From Apoderus coryli (Eukaryota > Arthropoda > Insecta > Coleoptera > Attelabidae), in contig OU452205.1 of the NCBI GenBank assembly GCA_911728435.2, positions 15,754,260 to 15,818,259 on the forward strand: a stretch of DNA of 64,000 bases, given 5' to 3'. Shown one piece after another: positions 1-11,273 of this stretch (positions are counted from its first letter, which is position 1; the number at the start of each line of letters is the position of its first letter). The notes beneath the pieces are model-generated. The model did not search any database. It saw only the letters and a program-made list of their open reading frames with translations, and was not told where the DNA came from. The position numbers and the translations under genes are program-made.

Positions 1-59
1 GATCCAAATTTCCAACATTTATGAAGACCTTCTACTAGCACGAGAGATGACTGACAACA

Positions 60-333
60 AGATGTTTTTGGCGACATCTAATGTGAGCAGGCAATATGCC
101 CGGTGAAACACAGTTCACAAACGATGTCCGGACAAGAAGTAACAACTCAATTAAATCCTATTGCCAACACTATATACATCCGAATTCCCTGGCGGGAGGT
201 TTTATTTACGAATTGCTTGTTACATAACGTAACAAGACTTTTAGTTATGATGTTTTATGTTGGAAATTTGTTTCACAGCTGAAAGATGTTTCACCGGTAT
301 ATTGCCGGGTCACACTAGATGTCAAAAACATCT
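60..333. mobile_element. Short inverted-repeat element (MITE-like)
   Basis: The left arm (60-109) is matched in reverse complement by 288-333. Shared blocks include a segment reading gatgtttttg followed by acatcta and a segment ending ccggtgaaac. Bases 1-57 also match sequence around 19.55 kb, so this copy belongs to the same dispersed family as the tandem array near 19.3-19.8 kb. There is no coding potential. Exact ends and a target duplication could not be fixed. Confidence 0.55.
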
Positions 334-345
334 TTTGGCAATATT

Positions 346-1238
346 TGTTTTAAAAGCTAATTTCAAGTGGAATCGAGGCCTGTTTCTAGTATTGGATTAA
401 ATTAAATAGTTCTGTTCTCGTAAATCGAAATATAGTATATTAAATAAATTACCATGCTGTCAAAGAAAAAAAAAATAAAAAATCTTCAAAATCAACCTCA
501 CAAAGTGTTTATTAATAGAAAAAAAAAGTAACTAGTTTTGGTTTAAGCCATCATCTGTCCATCACAATGTCATAGAGGGAGAAAAGCATAAAAATTTCGA
601 ACAAGACTAAAAAGCACATAAAATAATTCAGTACCTATAATAAGTTCCTAAACAAAAAAATGGATAAACTTACAAAATTGAATTGAATTGAATTGAGAGC
701 ATAAAAATCACAATTTTGATGTGCTCTACACGTTTTGTGGACTTTGAAGTTTTAGTTTATGTGAAAAAATAATATATTGCAAGTACCTATTTGGAATAGC
801 AAAACAGAATTTGATGGTAGTATTAATATTTGCAGTAAAGTTATAGAATAGAAAAAAAATAATGTTTATCGTAAGTTCTGAAAAGTTCAAATGTTTTGAC
901 TGTACCTATGGCAATTAAACTCTCCAATGAAGTAGTTTTTCCAATTTACCCAGTGGCATTCAAAAATGTGGATCAACTATGAAATATAATTTAATCTATA
1001 TTATTATAATTTTGTATGTTAGAGAAATTAGTTTTTTCTTTGACCGGTAGCAATCCAAAAACATAAAAGCGAACTAACTGACAACGAGGTCAATTGTTTA
1101 GATGAACTATCGACATTATGTTCCAAATCCGTTCGCTCAGCGAGAGAGGTCGTGAGTAGGTATCGGTATTTCTTATATTAAAATAGCGCTTACCAAATTT
1201 TTGTGGCCCCGACAGAATCTCCGGATAATACGGTTATA
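346..1238. other. AT-rich sequence without recognised gene
   Basis: No frame of useful length or recognisable protein similarity is visible on either strand. It holds a short aattg microsatellite near 675-697 and poly-A tracts. I see nothing else. Confidence 0.5.
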
Positions 1239-2497
1239 CGAGGGTTGCCTTTTATATTTCGGGATTAGAGAACAAAAACAAATATTAATCATCGAAAATC
1301 ACTTTATTTTTTTCAAAACATTCCCCATGAAGATCTATACACTTTTGCATGCGTTTGAACCAATTGTCGAAGCACTTTTGCTACTCTGATTGAAGTATCT
1401 CCAAAACTTGCATTCTAAATGTAGCAACCGCGTCTTCAGGTATAGAAAAACGTTGACCTCTCAGTTTGTTTTTTACGTACATACGGGAATAAAAAGAAGT
1501 CATTGGGTGCCATGTCAGGACTATACGGCGGATGACTCATCAAATCGATGTTTTGGTTGCTCAAAAATGCAGTTGTTTGAGCCGATGTGTGCGAGCTCGC
1601 ATTGTCGTGGTCAAGAGTGATCCGCCTTCGGCGGTTGGTTTTCCTGAATTCTTGTAGACAACTGGCAAACAAATGGTCGTGTACCACTCAGAATTGACTG
1701 TTGTGCGTTGTTCTAGTGGTAAAAACAGGCGACCATTTGCTTGGAAGTGCTTCGTGCGCGAACAACTTTTGTTGGATTTTGCTCATCTTGAAACACCCAT
1801 ACAGTCAACTGCTGTTTACTTTCGCGCTCATACGCGTAAACCCACGATTCATCACCTCTCACGATGTCATAGACGTGTTTCGAAGCACCGCGATCGTATT
1901 TTTTTAGCGTTTCTTTCGACCAATCGACACGAGCCTTTTTTGGAGCGATTGACAAATTGTGTGAGATCCAACGCGAACAAATTTTTTTGACAGTCAAATG
2001 TTTATGCAATATTGAATGTATGCCGGTTCCACTAATGCCTAAGGTTGTCTCAATCTCTTGATAGGTCACATGAAGATCTTGCAATATCAGGTCGCGCACA
2101 GCATCAATGGTTTTCGGAACAACAACTGATTTTGGACGACCTACACGAAATTCGGCTTGGAGTGAACTACGACTACGATTGAATTCACCATACCATCGAT
2201 AAACACTGGTCCTTGATGGAGCTTCATCATTGAATTAAGTTCATCCATGCACCGTTGCTGAGTTAATACACGTCGAAAGTTGTAAAAAATAATCGCACGA
2301 AAATGTTCACGATTTAATTCCATTTTTGGGCCGAGATGAATATTTTTAGTTACTGTAAACAACACAAATAGCGCTTGTATGTCAAAACTTTCTGAGTACG
2401 TATAACCTCAAAAATGTCAAACTTTACGATAGAGCTGTCAGTTGTCAGACTGCAACACCAGGGTTGCCAAATCCCGAAATATAAAAGGCAACCCTCG
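1239..2497 (-). mobile_element. Mariner (D,D34D) element, copy 1
   Basis: A full-length element of 1259 bp sits between TA dinucleotides (1237-1238 and 2498-2499), as expected for a mariner target duplication. The ends are inverted repeats of about 28 bp that begin cgagggttgcc and continue through a cttttatatttcggg block. The transposase lies on the minus strand and is broken. A second copy lies at 26036-27257. Confidence 0.93.
1317..2365 (-). pseudogene. Mariner transposase, disrupted
   Basis: Read on the minus strand, this encodes a transposase of the SETMAR/mariner type in three frame-shifted pieces: 2365-2141 (N-terminal helix-turn-helix part), 2099-1713 (second DNA-binding and start of catalytic domain) and 1687-1436 (catalytic and C-terminal part). 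The first catalytic Asp is intact in a GDESWVYAYE motif, the second in HDNASSH, and the third in YSPDMAPNDFFLF. The spacing of the last two gives D,D34D. A single-base loss in the A-run near 1320 also removes the normal C-terminal stop and adds a few residues. The copy cannot make a full transposase. Compared with copy 2 it keeps the first catalytic Asp that copy 2 has lost. Confidence 0.9.
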
Positions 2498-2888
2498 TAA
2501 TTGGACAATTTTGTTGTAAACAGTGGACAGTTCGAATAAGAAAATAATAACTAACATAATATTTGTTATTCACATTCAATAAAATCTACATAATATCATT
2601 TCCATGTTTCTAATGAATGCAAATAAAAGCTAATTTGCTAAAGTACTGGCAACTAGCATGCGAATGTTCGAATTTACTCACCTTATCTACAATATTTTCC
2701 ACTGAATCCCTCTTGATAGTAAACAGTTAAGTATGCACTACAAACATTTATACAAACAACGCAACACAACAAACAAAAATAATGAAAGAAGACAATAACT
2801 AACCATTTCAAATAAAAATTAAATGATAAAATATACCTATAATTACATATTTATGTAGCCATACCTATTTAAAGTATCCACACACACT
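2498..2888. other. AT-rich spacer, nothing recognised
   Basis: Short interval between mariner copy 1 and a LINE relic. No frame or repeat structure stands out. Confidence 0.45.
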
Positions 2889-3112
2889 CTTAACCACGTC
2901 TTACTTTTTTTTAAACTTCGTGCAAGGACAGCCTCAGACTTCATCATATTTATCAGTCTTGGTACATTATAATTTAAAAATCTTTGCCTTATCGTTTTAG
3001 TCATTTGTGGTATTTGATTATGTCCTCGTGTTTTTGTTCAAGTATTATGATCGTGATCAATTGTCTGTGTGTTGTAAATTTGTTTATGTTGATGACTAAG
3101 GTGGTTGTGGCA
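2889..3112 (-). pseudogene. LINE reverse transcriptase C-terminal relic
   Basis: On the minus strand a run reads as a typical tail of a CR1/L2/Jockey-type ORF2: a YNTQTIDHDHNT-like segment, then RQRFLNYNVPRLIN and a LARSLKKSKTWL segment. These match the pattern 'HNYNTR...RSFxYxxPxLWN...FKxxLKxxL' seen at the ends of many non-LTR reverse transcriptases. At least one stop interrupts it. No catalytic motif is left. I assign it from the pattern only. Confidence 0.45.
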
Positions 3113-4145
3113 ATATAATTATTATCTTGTATCATTAACTTGCGATTCTGTGGGTTTTAAGTTCTTTTTTAAGTAGTATATGTTTAAAATTGATTTTACA
3201 ATAATATTGACAGGTGTTAAATAAAATTTTCTAAGCTAAGACTTTTCCAATCTAGTAATCCATAGCGTAATATCGACTCAACCAGAGATTTCTAAATTAA
3301 TTTTTAGAATCTGCATACCACACCTCTTAGTTTTTTAACTAACTACCTCAGATACGAATCAAATCAAATAACCAAATATTTTATTTTTACAACACTGTCG
3401 ATTTCATGAATTTCATCGTCATAATATATACTGTAATTTTTTTAAAAATATAAAAAATGACCTTAAAGTGCAGGTGCAGTTTAGAATATTGCAGTATCAT
3501 CAGCAAAGCATACCATTTGCCCCATATTTTCTTCAGTGAGAATATTGCCGAGATACAATATAAATCGTATAAATCCAATAAAACTTTTAATAATTTTTCG
3601 CTTCGATATTAAGTTTTGAAGAACTTCGACAAATTGACGTGTTAGAATAATTACATATCGATTATGTAATAAGCAAATAAAAACTTAAGGAAGAAGTAAA
3701 TAACACATTATTTCTTTTAAATACACAATTCCATTCGTCTTCGATTAAAAAAAGGTACGCCTGTGTTCCAAATTGCCTTGTTGTGCCGACAAGACTTTTT
3801 TGCGATTTCGATTTTAAAAATACAAATTACTATTTACTCTAATGTGTAAATTGTGAAATTCCAAAAAACAATGATTATATATTATAGTATTTGATATTAT
3901 TAGATGAGGTACATTGAGAAAATACATTGCTAAAGTTTCAATATTTAACAAAAAAAGAAAAAGCAGTAGTTGATGATTTACATAATATAACATATTTAAT
4001 ACAGGGGTGATTCAGGAGGTTTGTAGGTTAGGCGATTTTGAAAATTTGTAATTTGGGGCATTTTCGGTTTTACTGGAAGTTGATATCAACTTTATTATTT
4101 CCAATGGAGTACACTGTCTATAATTATATTTTTGAATTCCTTGTA
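3113..4145. other. AT-rich sequence with possible MITE fragment
   Basis: No gene is visible. Around 4003 a segment reading caggggtgattcagg resembles the terminal repeat start of Tc1/mariner-type MITEs, and the foldback element at 4146 sits next to it. The rest is unclassified. Confidence 0.4.
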
Positions 4146-4439
4146 CAGTGTGTCCACGGATTGAGTGCACGTAAGGTGTAAATGACAAAAAATGTTCGAC
4201 TTGAACGTTGACCTTTTGGGAATCAGCCCTGCTTGGTCTAATACTACGAAGTTCAAAAAATTAGTCCGATTAATTAATGTACAGGGAGTTTTTACGATGA
4301 ATTTTCAAAAATTATCAAGAGTTAAAGTACCTTTGTTGTTAAAAATATTAAAAATGTTTACTTAGAAAAGGTGTTAAGAATTAAAAGTTATGACAGATTA
4401 TCAATATTTATTTGACGTGCACTCAATCCGTGGACACAG
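4146..4439. mobile_element. Foldback MITE, family cagtgtgtccacgg, copy A
   Basis: Starts with cagtgtgtccacggattg after TA (4144-4145) and ends with the reverse complement, caatccgtggacacag, before TA (4440-4441). TA target duplication and the start of the terminal repeat suggest a Tc1/mariner-derived non-autonomous element. A second copy lies at 47030-47447. No coding capacity. Confidence 0.8.
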
Positions 4440-4848
4440 TATGTTTGAGAGTATTTTGTCTTAAAACTTGACTTTTGAAGTTTTGATGGTAGTGGAATAA
4501 TATCATAAATATGGACAGTTTGACTCGTAAGGTTACAGGGTAGTCGCAAACTAAGGTAGGATGATCTACTAATATAAATAGGTCAATTGTCTAGAATGGA
4601 ACAGCTTCTATATTATCAAATATTGCGCAAGAAAATAAAATTCCCTTTCAAACGATATGCCAGATTCATATCCCTAAATGGTAAGATTTTTAAAATAATA
4701 ACAAATTTCTAGAAAAAATGGATTGTTTCGGCATATTATTTTAATTAGGTAGCCATAAAATGTCATTAAACATCAAGAAACATTAACATCGTAATAATCT
4801 GACATTTAGTTCATAACGAATAAAACGTTGTTTGCTGTTTATTAACGA

Positions 4849-4953
4849 AATTTGTCGGGAAAATAATTAAAATGAAAATAAGTATATGAATTAAAAGAAG
4901 ATGTCTTTTAATTCATATACTTATTTTCATTTTAATTATTTTCCCGACAAATT
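4849..4953. repeat. Perfect 50-bp inverted repeat with 5-bp loop
   Basis: Bases 4849-4898 and 4904-4953 are exact reverse complements over 50 bp, separated by agatg. The arms are AT-rich with one gtcggg block. No TA-flanked terminal repeat of a known family is evident. Confidence 0.9.
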
Positions 4954-5809
4954 AGATTGTATATCTCGAAACATGTATGGTTGTATTGTAATTTAGATAT
5001 ATGAAGTTTGTATTGTGGAGAAGACGTCTTTTAGTTATTCATATCAGCATCACTCCTCGTCATAATTAATAATTTAAAAAAAAAAAAATAAGTACAAATC
5101 CATCCAAAATAATCATCTGCTTAGTTTTCCCAAAACGCCTAACATATCCACTTCGTGAAGCACCTGTTATATTAACATAGAGTATCATTTTATAGAACAA
5201 TCCAAGTCGGTCGTTTTCCATCACTAGCATTCATAAAAATTATGTGATATCCAATTATTATGAAATAACCTATTTGCCCTACTCGACGTAAATACCACAG
5301 TAAATTCATAAATACTCGACGTAAATAGCATAGTAAATTCAAAACATAAGGAATTTTATTTCATTGTATGTACCTATACTTAATTTGTATATATAATATG
5401 CTCCCAACAAGATATTTTTGTCTTACAAAATATCAATATTCAAAAAAGTTGATCTCAAACTGTAAGCGCGGGTGATGCTGAAAACAGTATATTTATCCGA
5501 GAGTTTTAAATTGAAAACTTTATAATAATATTTGGTTATTAATGATATTGTTGTTGGTGTGTTTTATCTAGACGAAGTGTGAGGAGTATTTAGCTAGCAC
5601 TTAGTGAAGATATATTGAATTAAATATAAGATATTACAGGTAAAATTCTTTCTAATGGTGTGTTGTATAAAACGTACCAATTTACCCTTAAGCTTATTAC
5701 GTTACTTCTTATACTCCTATCTATCATGTTCCAACCCGGTATTAGACAGGTGAACTTGCCGACTTCCGACAGGTGGGGTGTGACAAACCCCAAGCCTTTA
5801 AATTATATA
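4954..5809. other. AT-rich sequence, no gene
   Basis: No coding frame is recognised. A short direct repeat (actcgacgtaaata, near 5280 and 5314) is present. The 26-bp motif at 5766-5791 recurs exactly at 11390-11415. Confidence 0.45.
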
Positions 5810-7527
5810 TAGGATGAGTCACGAGGAACTATACATACTTCTACCATAAGTAGAGGCACGTTATGGGATTATCAAATGACCATTAAAAATGTCTCATTGT
5901 TTTGATTATTAATATACAGAAAATTTGTAGGACTGCTTCATATTCAACATTTCACCATGTATATTACTTTTCAAAAATCTGATATAATTTTTTCAGAGGG
6001 CATAAATAGACAGTTAGACCTGGGTATTTGAATTTTTTGTTACACTCACCTCACATTTCCAATTAAAGATTCATTTTAGAGCCAAATTGAAAATTGGCAA
6101 TAATGTGCAATATAATAATGTTTAGTTATTTAATATAATAATGTTTAGTTATTTAAAAGAAATCTTCAACATAGACAGAAAACACACACGCTGTGCTCCA
6201 GTATGGTAAATACCATAATTTGAATTGATTTACAGGGCCGGATTTAAAAATCTGGCATATCTGTTTCATCCCAATAATTCACCCTGCATGTAACTTTTTC
6301 CACCCGTAATAGACCGAAAACAGACAAAAAATGTTTGTAATAACCTAGTTTTCTTATTTGTTTGAGGAAAACTCATATGTGTCTAATTATTTTAATCGAA
6401 ATGAAATGAACAAGCCAGCGAAATGTTTATTTATAAATTAAGAATTAAAATAAAAAACAATAACCAAACAATAAAACAGGTGTAACAATGTGGAACAAAG
6501 TAAAAAACAATTTAATAAATATTACGATTATGAAAGATGTTCAAAATGAAATCCATCTGCCTCAATACACTTTTGTTGACGAATGTTTAAATGTGTAATG
6601 GACGTTCTGATTGTCAGTGGGTCATTTCTGATAATATTGCTACAGTGAATAATTCTGTTAATGAGCTGTTGTGTTTTATAATCGTAATGTGTATTTAATT
6701 GTTTTTTACTTTTTGCCAAATTGTTAAAACTGTTTTATTGTTGGATTATTGTTTTTTTATTTTATTTCTTAATTTATGAATAAACATTTTGCTGGCTTGT
6801 TCATTACATTCCGATTAAAATAATTAGACACATGAGTTTTCCTCAAACAAATAAGAAAACTAGGTTATTACAAACATTTTTTGTATGTTTTCTGTCTATT
6901 ACGGGTGGAAAAATACAGGGGAATTATTGGGATTAACCACATATGCCAGATTCTTAAATCCGGCCCTGTAAATCAATTAAAATTATGGTATTTACCATAC
7001 TGGAGCACAGTGTGTGTCATTTCCGCTTATATTGAAGATTTCTTTTTAAGAACTAAACATTATTATACAGCAACATAATGCATTATTGCCAATTTTCAAT
7101 TTGACTCTGAAATGAATCTTTAATTGGAAATGTGAGGTAAGTGTAACAAAAAATTCAAATACCCAGGTCTAGCTGTCTATTTATGTCCTCTGAAAAAATT
7201 ATATGAGATTTTTGAAAAATCATATACAGGGTGAAGTGTTGAATATGAAGCAGTCCCACAAATTTTCTCGAAGACGGACCTGGATTTTTTCAATTCTGAA
7301 TATGTCAGTTAGTTGCCAGACACCAATACACATTTTTATAAAAAAATGAGATACATCGACTTAATCATTGAAAAGATATCACGAAACATTGTTTTGGTGA
7401 AGATCCTTAATTCACCCTGTATATTAATAATCAAAACAAGGACACATTTTTTAATGGTCATTTGATAATCCCCTAACGTGCCTCTACTTATGGTAGAAGT
7501 ATGTACAGTTCCTCGTGACTCACCCTG
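5810..7527. mobile_element. Mariner derivative made of very long inverted arms
   Basis: The 1.7-kb element is bounded by TA (5808-5809 and 7528-7529). The right terminus in reverse complement begins cagggtgagtcacgagg; the left has mutated to taggatgagtcacgagg. The two arms pair from the ends almost to the middle (about 5810-6535 with 6670-7527), leaving only about 135 bp of unique centre. The right arm has about 155 bp (roughly 7275-7430) that the left arm lacks, best read as a deletion in the left arm. The centre encodes the last part of a mariner-type transposase. Confidence 0.8.
6525..6719 (-). pseudogene. C-terminal remnant of a mariner-type transposase
   Basis: A 63-codon minus-strand frame ends with a CIEADGFHFEHLS segment. 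Its second half (RIIHCSNIIRNDPLTIR and following) resembles the C-terminal helix region of the D,D41D-type transposase at 39720-40832, which ends CMESNGSHFQHLLM. Nothing of the catalytic core remains. It lies at the tip of the hairpin formed by the element's long arms. The frame's start inside the arm is accidental. Confidence 0.65.
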
Positions 7528-7811
7528 TATATTTTACAAATTTGGAAATTTTCGACTGCACTTAGCGATTATCTCTTACAGGAACATTATTTTTTAAATA
7601 ATTAATTTAAAACAAGTACTATTTTAAGTCTCAAAAAAAAAAATACGCAATATATATCATTTTATTAATAAAGAAAACATACGTATCTAATTTTTTAAGT
7701 AACAAAAAAATAAAACATTTTTATCCAACTATATAGAACAGTAATTATTACACAAATTCCATATTTTAAAACAAAAAAAACCAAAGTAAAATTAATGCAT
7801 ATATAAAAAAG
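7528..7811. other. Probable 3' flank of piggyBac relic
   Basis: AT-rich interval between the long-arm mariner derivative and the end of the piggyBac frame. A TTAA-flanked piggyBac terminus is expected here, but I could not identify one. Confidence 0.35.
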
Positions 7812-8329
7812 TTATGTAGTATTTAAATTGGAGTAATTTTCGCAATATGGTACTGCATGTTCTAGACATATAAATGATTCACATCCATTACACATATACC
7901 TAGTTATTCTATCTTTCGCGCGAGGACATACCGAGCACCTTCCTTGCTGACCAGGTCTTCTCTTTTTCGGGGACGGTTCAGAATTTTCGCACAAACGTTG
8001 TCGAATGGTACTCCGTAACTCACGTGTAATTTTTGGGTTTACCATCCGTTTTTTTCTATGTTCTTCAGATAGCTGGAGGCCTAAATTTCTTAAGAAGATT
8101 CTTCTAGCTATTTTATTACCACAATTATTTTCCCTGTGGATAATTTTGCTATTAATTCTAGCCGTACTTAACAATTAATAAAAAATTGTAAGTGGCCAAC
8201 GACGACTATTCCTAGCTTCGTTGTACGAAGCAGAAAGTTCATCAACTACATCAACACCACACTTTGTGGAGTTATAAAAAGAAACCATTTCTGGCAATTT
8301 CTTTTCAGCGTCAGTCACGGCATTATCAT

Positions 8330-10922
8330 CCCAACTAACAATTTAACTTTTTTAATTGCTGTAAGAACGTTTATAAAATATATTTTATAAAACACCCATT
8401 GTTTTATAAACATTTTCACAACGTTCTTACGCACCTTATAAACACGAAAAAGGCGTAGATTTATAAAACAAATCGACTCGTTAACGGTTCTATAAATGTT
8501 GCTTGTTGCTATTATACAATAGTTTTTAGAACGTTTATAAATATCTAATAAAAATCAAATAAAACTGTTATAAAACAGTTTTATTATAGCTCTGTTACTA
8601 GAACAAAACGACATATTTGTAGAACTACTATAAAACTGTTAAAGGATATAAACGTTTTTTTAAAATACCTTTTCATACAAAATTATTTTATAATTATTAT
8701 GCATTGTTGTTGGTACACATTAATAAAATCTGAACAATCATGGAGGTAAAAATAATATAAAACGCTATATTACCTACCCAATAATGAATAATAATACTGT
8801 TAAATATATTGTATATTATTACTAAAATTTTAATGCGCCTCGCGAATTATGTAAATTAATGAATTTAGATTTTATAAATTATATAAATTTTTTTTTATTG
8901 TCACTTATTGTTGAAAATAATCTTTTGGAATATCCTTCATTATGTAATGACTGATTCTGTATACCTTATTAGCTAAGATAATTTTACAAATTATAAAAAA
9001 TATTAATTCTAAAAGTTTGGTCAACATGGCTAACAATTTAAAGAAACCAAAAATGGCTTCTTCCTTATACGATGCTTATAAAACAAAATTATCTCAACCC
9101 AGACGAGTATGCTCTTTAGATAGCTATTATAAAATAACTGCAGAATTGTTTTATACAGGGACGTATTCGTTAAAAAAACATAAATCTCATAATATTTTAA
9201 GTGCAAATAAAATGTAATATAAAATTAATATTACCTGAAACCCCTTTGATAGCATAAGAATGATATGATTCTTTTATATCTATCATAATATGGATACTAG
9301 CCAAAATATAAGTTGGTATAGTACGACACAGTTAAGAATGATACACTTTTATTTGGATAGCCCATTTAAAAGCGTATATTAACTGTGTCGTACTATAGGT
9401 ACCTATGTTTTATGTAAACGTGAAGAATTTTTTATAAACCAGTTATGGAGTAAAAAAAATATATTTCACTAAGCTTGATAATGAATAATGAAGCTAATTA
9501 CAAGTATTTTTCTTGAAGTTTTATGTATTTAGTAATCGTTTGCCGTTAATTTAAAATAAATTAATAGTAAAACAAACTAAAACAAGCTTGGAGATAAATG
9601 CTCTAAAAAATCAAAATTTAATGAAAAGGTGCTGCAAAAAATATATAAGATAAAATGTATAGAAATTAATCAAGTCTAGTCCTGTCTACTTGAAGTATTC
9701 GTGCTTGATACTTTGATGCTTGTGTGAATAAATAATAATAAAATAGTAAACAGAGTTTACAAAACAAACTTTAACATATGGTTTATAAAAGCTTTTAATG
9801 GGTTCTTATAAAACTCCCTTATTAGCTTTTACGGGAGTAATTTACACATAACCTAAATTGAGCCCTTTGTTTATGTTATGTATGTTATAACTGCCGTTAT
9901 TAAAATGGTTTGTTGAGTGTCTTTAAGAGAGTTCGAGGATCTTGAGGTAGAAAATTTGGCATGTGTTTATTGAGTATAGCAAAAAGCTTCTTTTGGGAAC
10001 AATGCGGAACATTATTTGATACTGCCCATGTTCGCATGTTTTCTCTTAGTTTTGCATTTTTTTCTAGCTCACTTGTGCTTGAAGCATGATATTGATCACC
10101 AATTCTCTATTTCGGCTACCCGCTCACCATCTAGTAATAATTCCTCCTGAGAATTTATCAGTCTTCAAAATATTTGGTGTCTTATAAATTGTCATTAATT
10201 TGATTAGATTCCATTACAGTTTGCTACTCTTTATTACAGTCACTAATGTTTTCCCCTTTGATAATTTATAATATTGTAATTAATTTTCAATTAAATGCAC
10301 AACTGCTTTTCGTTTGGACAACATTTTAAACCTGTGTATGATATAACAATAAATATCAGTTGAAAATAAATAAGACTATGTTATATATTAGTTCTAGGTA
10401 ATGTTTATGACAGCATTTTAATTTTATAAAATATGCATTGGCAACATATTTATTTTTTTATTGCTTCTAATAAAATAACTAAAAAACAATTTGGTAATTA
10501 TTAATTTGCGCACAAATTCGCTGCAGAAAACAAATCGCTCTTAATAACGACAATAAAAAAACTATTTTATTATTACGAAATGTACTTTAACAGAATAATT
10601 TTATAATTGTTTTTAAAGGAACAAGTTAATCCAGACTAGTACTTTTACAAAATGCTTTTAAAACCATTTATCATTCCGAACAAATTCGTCCTACAAAAAG
10701 TATTTTATAAACGTTTATAAAATTGTTACAATATCATATTTTATAACTATTTTATTATTTTGCTGTAAAAACGTTCTTAAAACAATTTTTCTCACAGAAA
10801 AGTTTAACACAGCAGTTTAGTCACGAAACGAAACTTTAAACAACAAAAAAGTTTTAACTAAGCGGCAATAAAATAATTATAAAATATATTAGTTCTTTAA
10901 GAATGTCGAATTGCTAGTTGGG
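8330..10922. mobile_element. 2.6-kb TIR transposon inserted in piggyBac; superfamily unassigned
   Basis: The terminal inverted repeats read cccaactaacaattt (left) and, reverse-complemented, cccaactagcaattc (right), with weaker pairing to about 24 bp. A 3-bp duplication, cat, flanks the element at 8327-8329 and 10923-10925, and removing it restores continuous piggyBac reading. Both subterminal regions (about 8345-8660 and 10550-10800) are dense in variants of aacgtttataaaa and gttttataa. Three-bp duplications with subterminal repeat arrays recall CACTA/EnSpm elements, but the ends are not CACTA and no transposase is recognised. A 66-codon frame at 9017-9217 has no known match. Confidence 0.75.
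9317..9397. repeat. Short hairpin with 17-bp perfect arms
   Basis: tatagtacgacacagtt (9317-9333) is exactly reverse-complemented at 9381-9397, with partial pairing continuing inward. It sits inside the 8330-10922 transposon. It could be a tiny nested MITE or a transcribed hairpin. Confidence 0.7.
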
Positions 10923-11273
10923 CATGGTGAAGAGAGGAGATCCAGAGGACTACCTTTCCTTTTTTAGGCACATAAGAAACAATCGTGTGTCCTTCTTGAA
11001 AACCGAACATGCTAGAATATGTTTCTTTATTCTTTACTGCTAAAAACTCTGGAGGTAGATCCTGTTTGTTCTTCCTTAAAGTTCCCACAGCTGTTAGCTT
11101 ATGATCTTCACGCAATTTTACTAATAGATCACTGCTGGTGTACCAATTATTACACTTATATTGTCTATTTCAACCTCATACTCAGAATCGCCTTTATCAA
11201 TCGGTTCGTCATCACTTTGACAATCATCCCAAAGAGCCTGCAGACGTGCGTGCTCTTTTTCATATTCACCCAT

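Larger units (their letters stand above)
7812..11273 (-). pseudogene. piggyBac transposase, internally deleted and split
   Basis: On the minus strand the frame opens at 11273 with an acidic N-terminus (MGEYEKEHARLQALWDDC), then jumps to the CxNWYTS region, so most of the catalytic domain is deleted. The block through KLTAVGTLRKNK, LPPEF and YVPKKGKVVL is typical of piggyBac. The Asp of the family's CDNW motif is Asn here (CNNWYTSS). A 2.6-kb transposon (8330-10922) then interrupts it. Beyond the insertion it resumes with MVSFYNSTKCGVDVVDEL, which keeps the late catalytic Asp positions, and ends in a Cys-rich zinc-binding domain (CSVCPRAKDR, CNGC, CLEH). An in-frame stop follows LTIFY at about 8175. 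The copy is dead. Family assignment is firm; the element's TTAA ends were not found. Confidence 0.85.

Noticed and set aside
9017..9217. 66-codon frame inside the 2.6-kb transposon as a gene
   Set aside because: No recognisable motif, no partner exon, and composition like the flanks. Mentioned only as a frame of unknown meaning.
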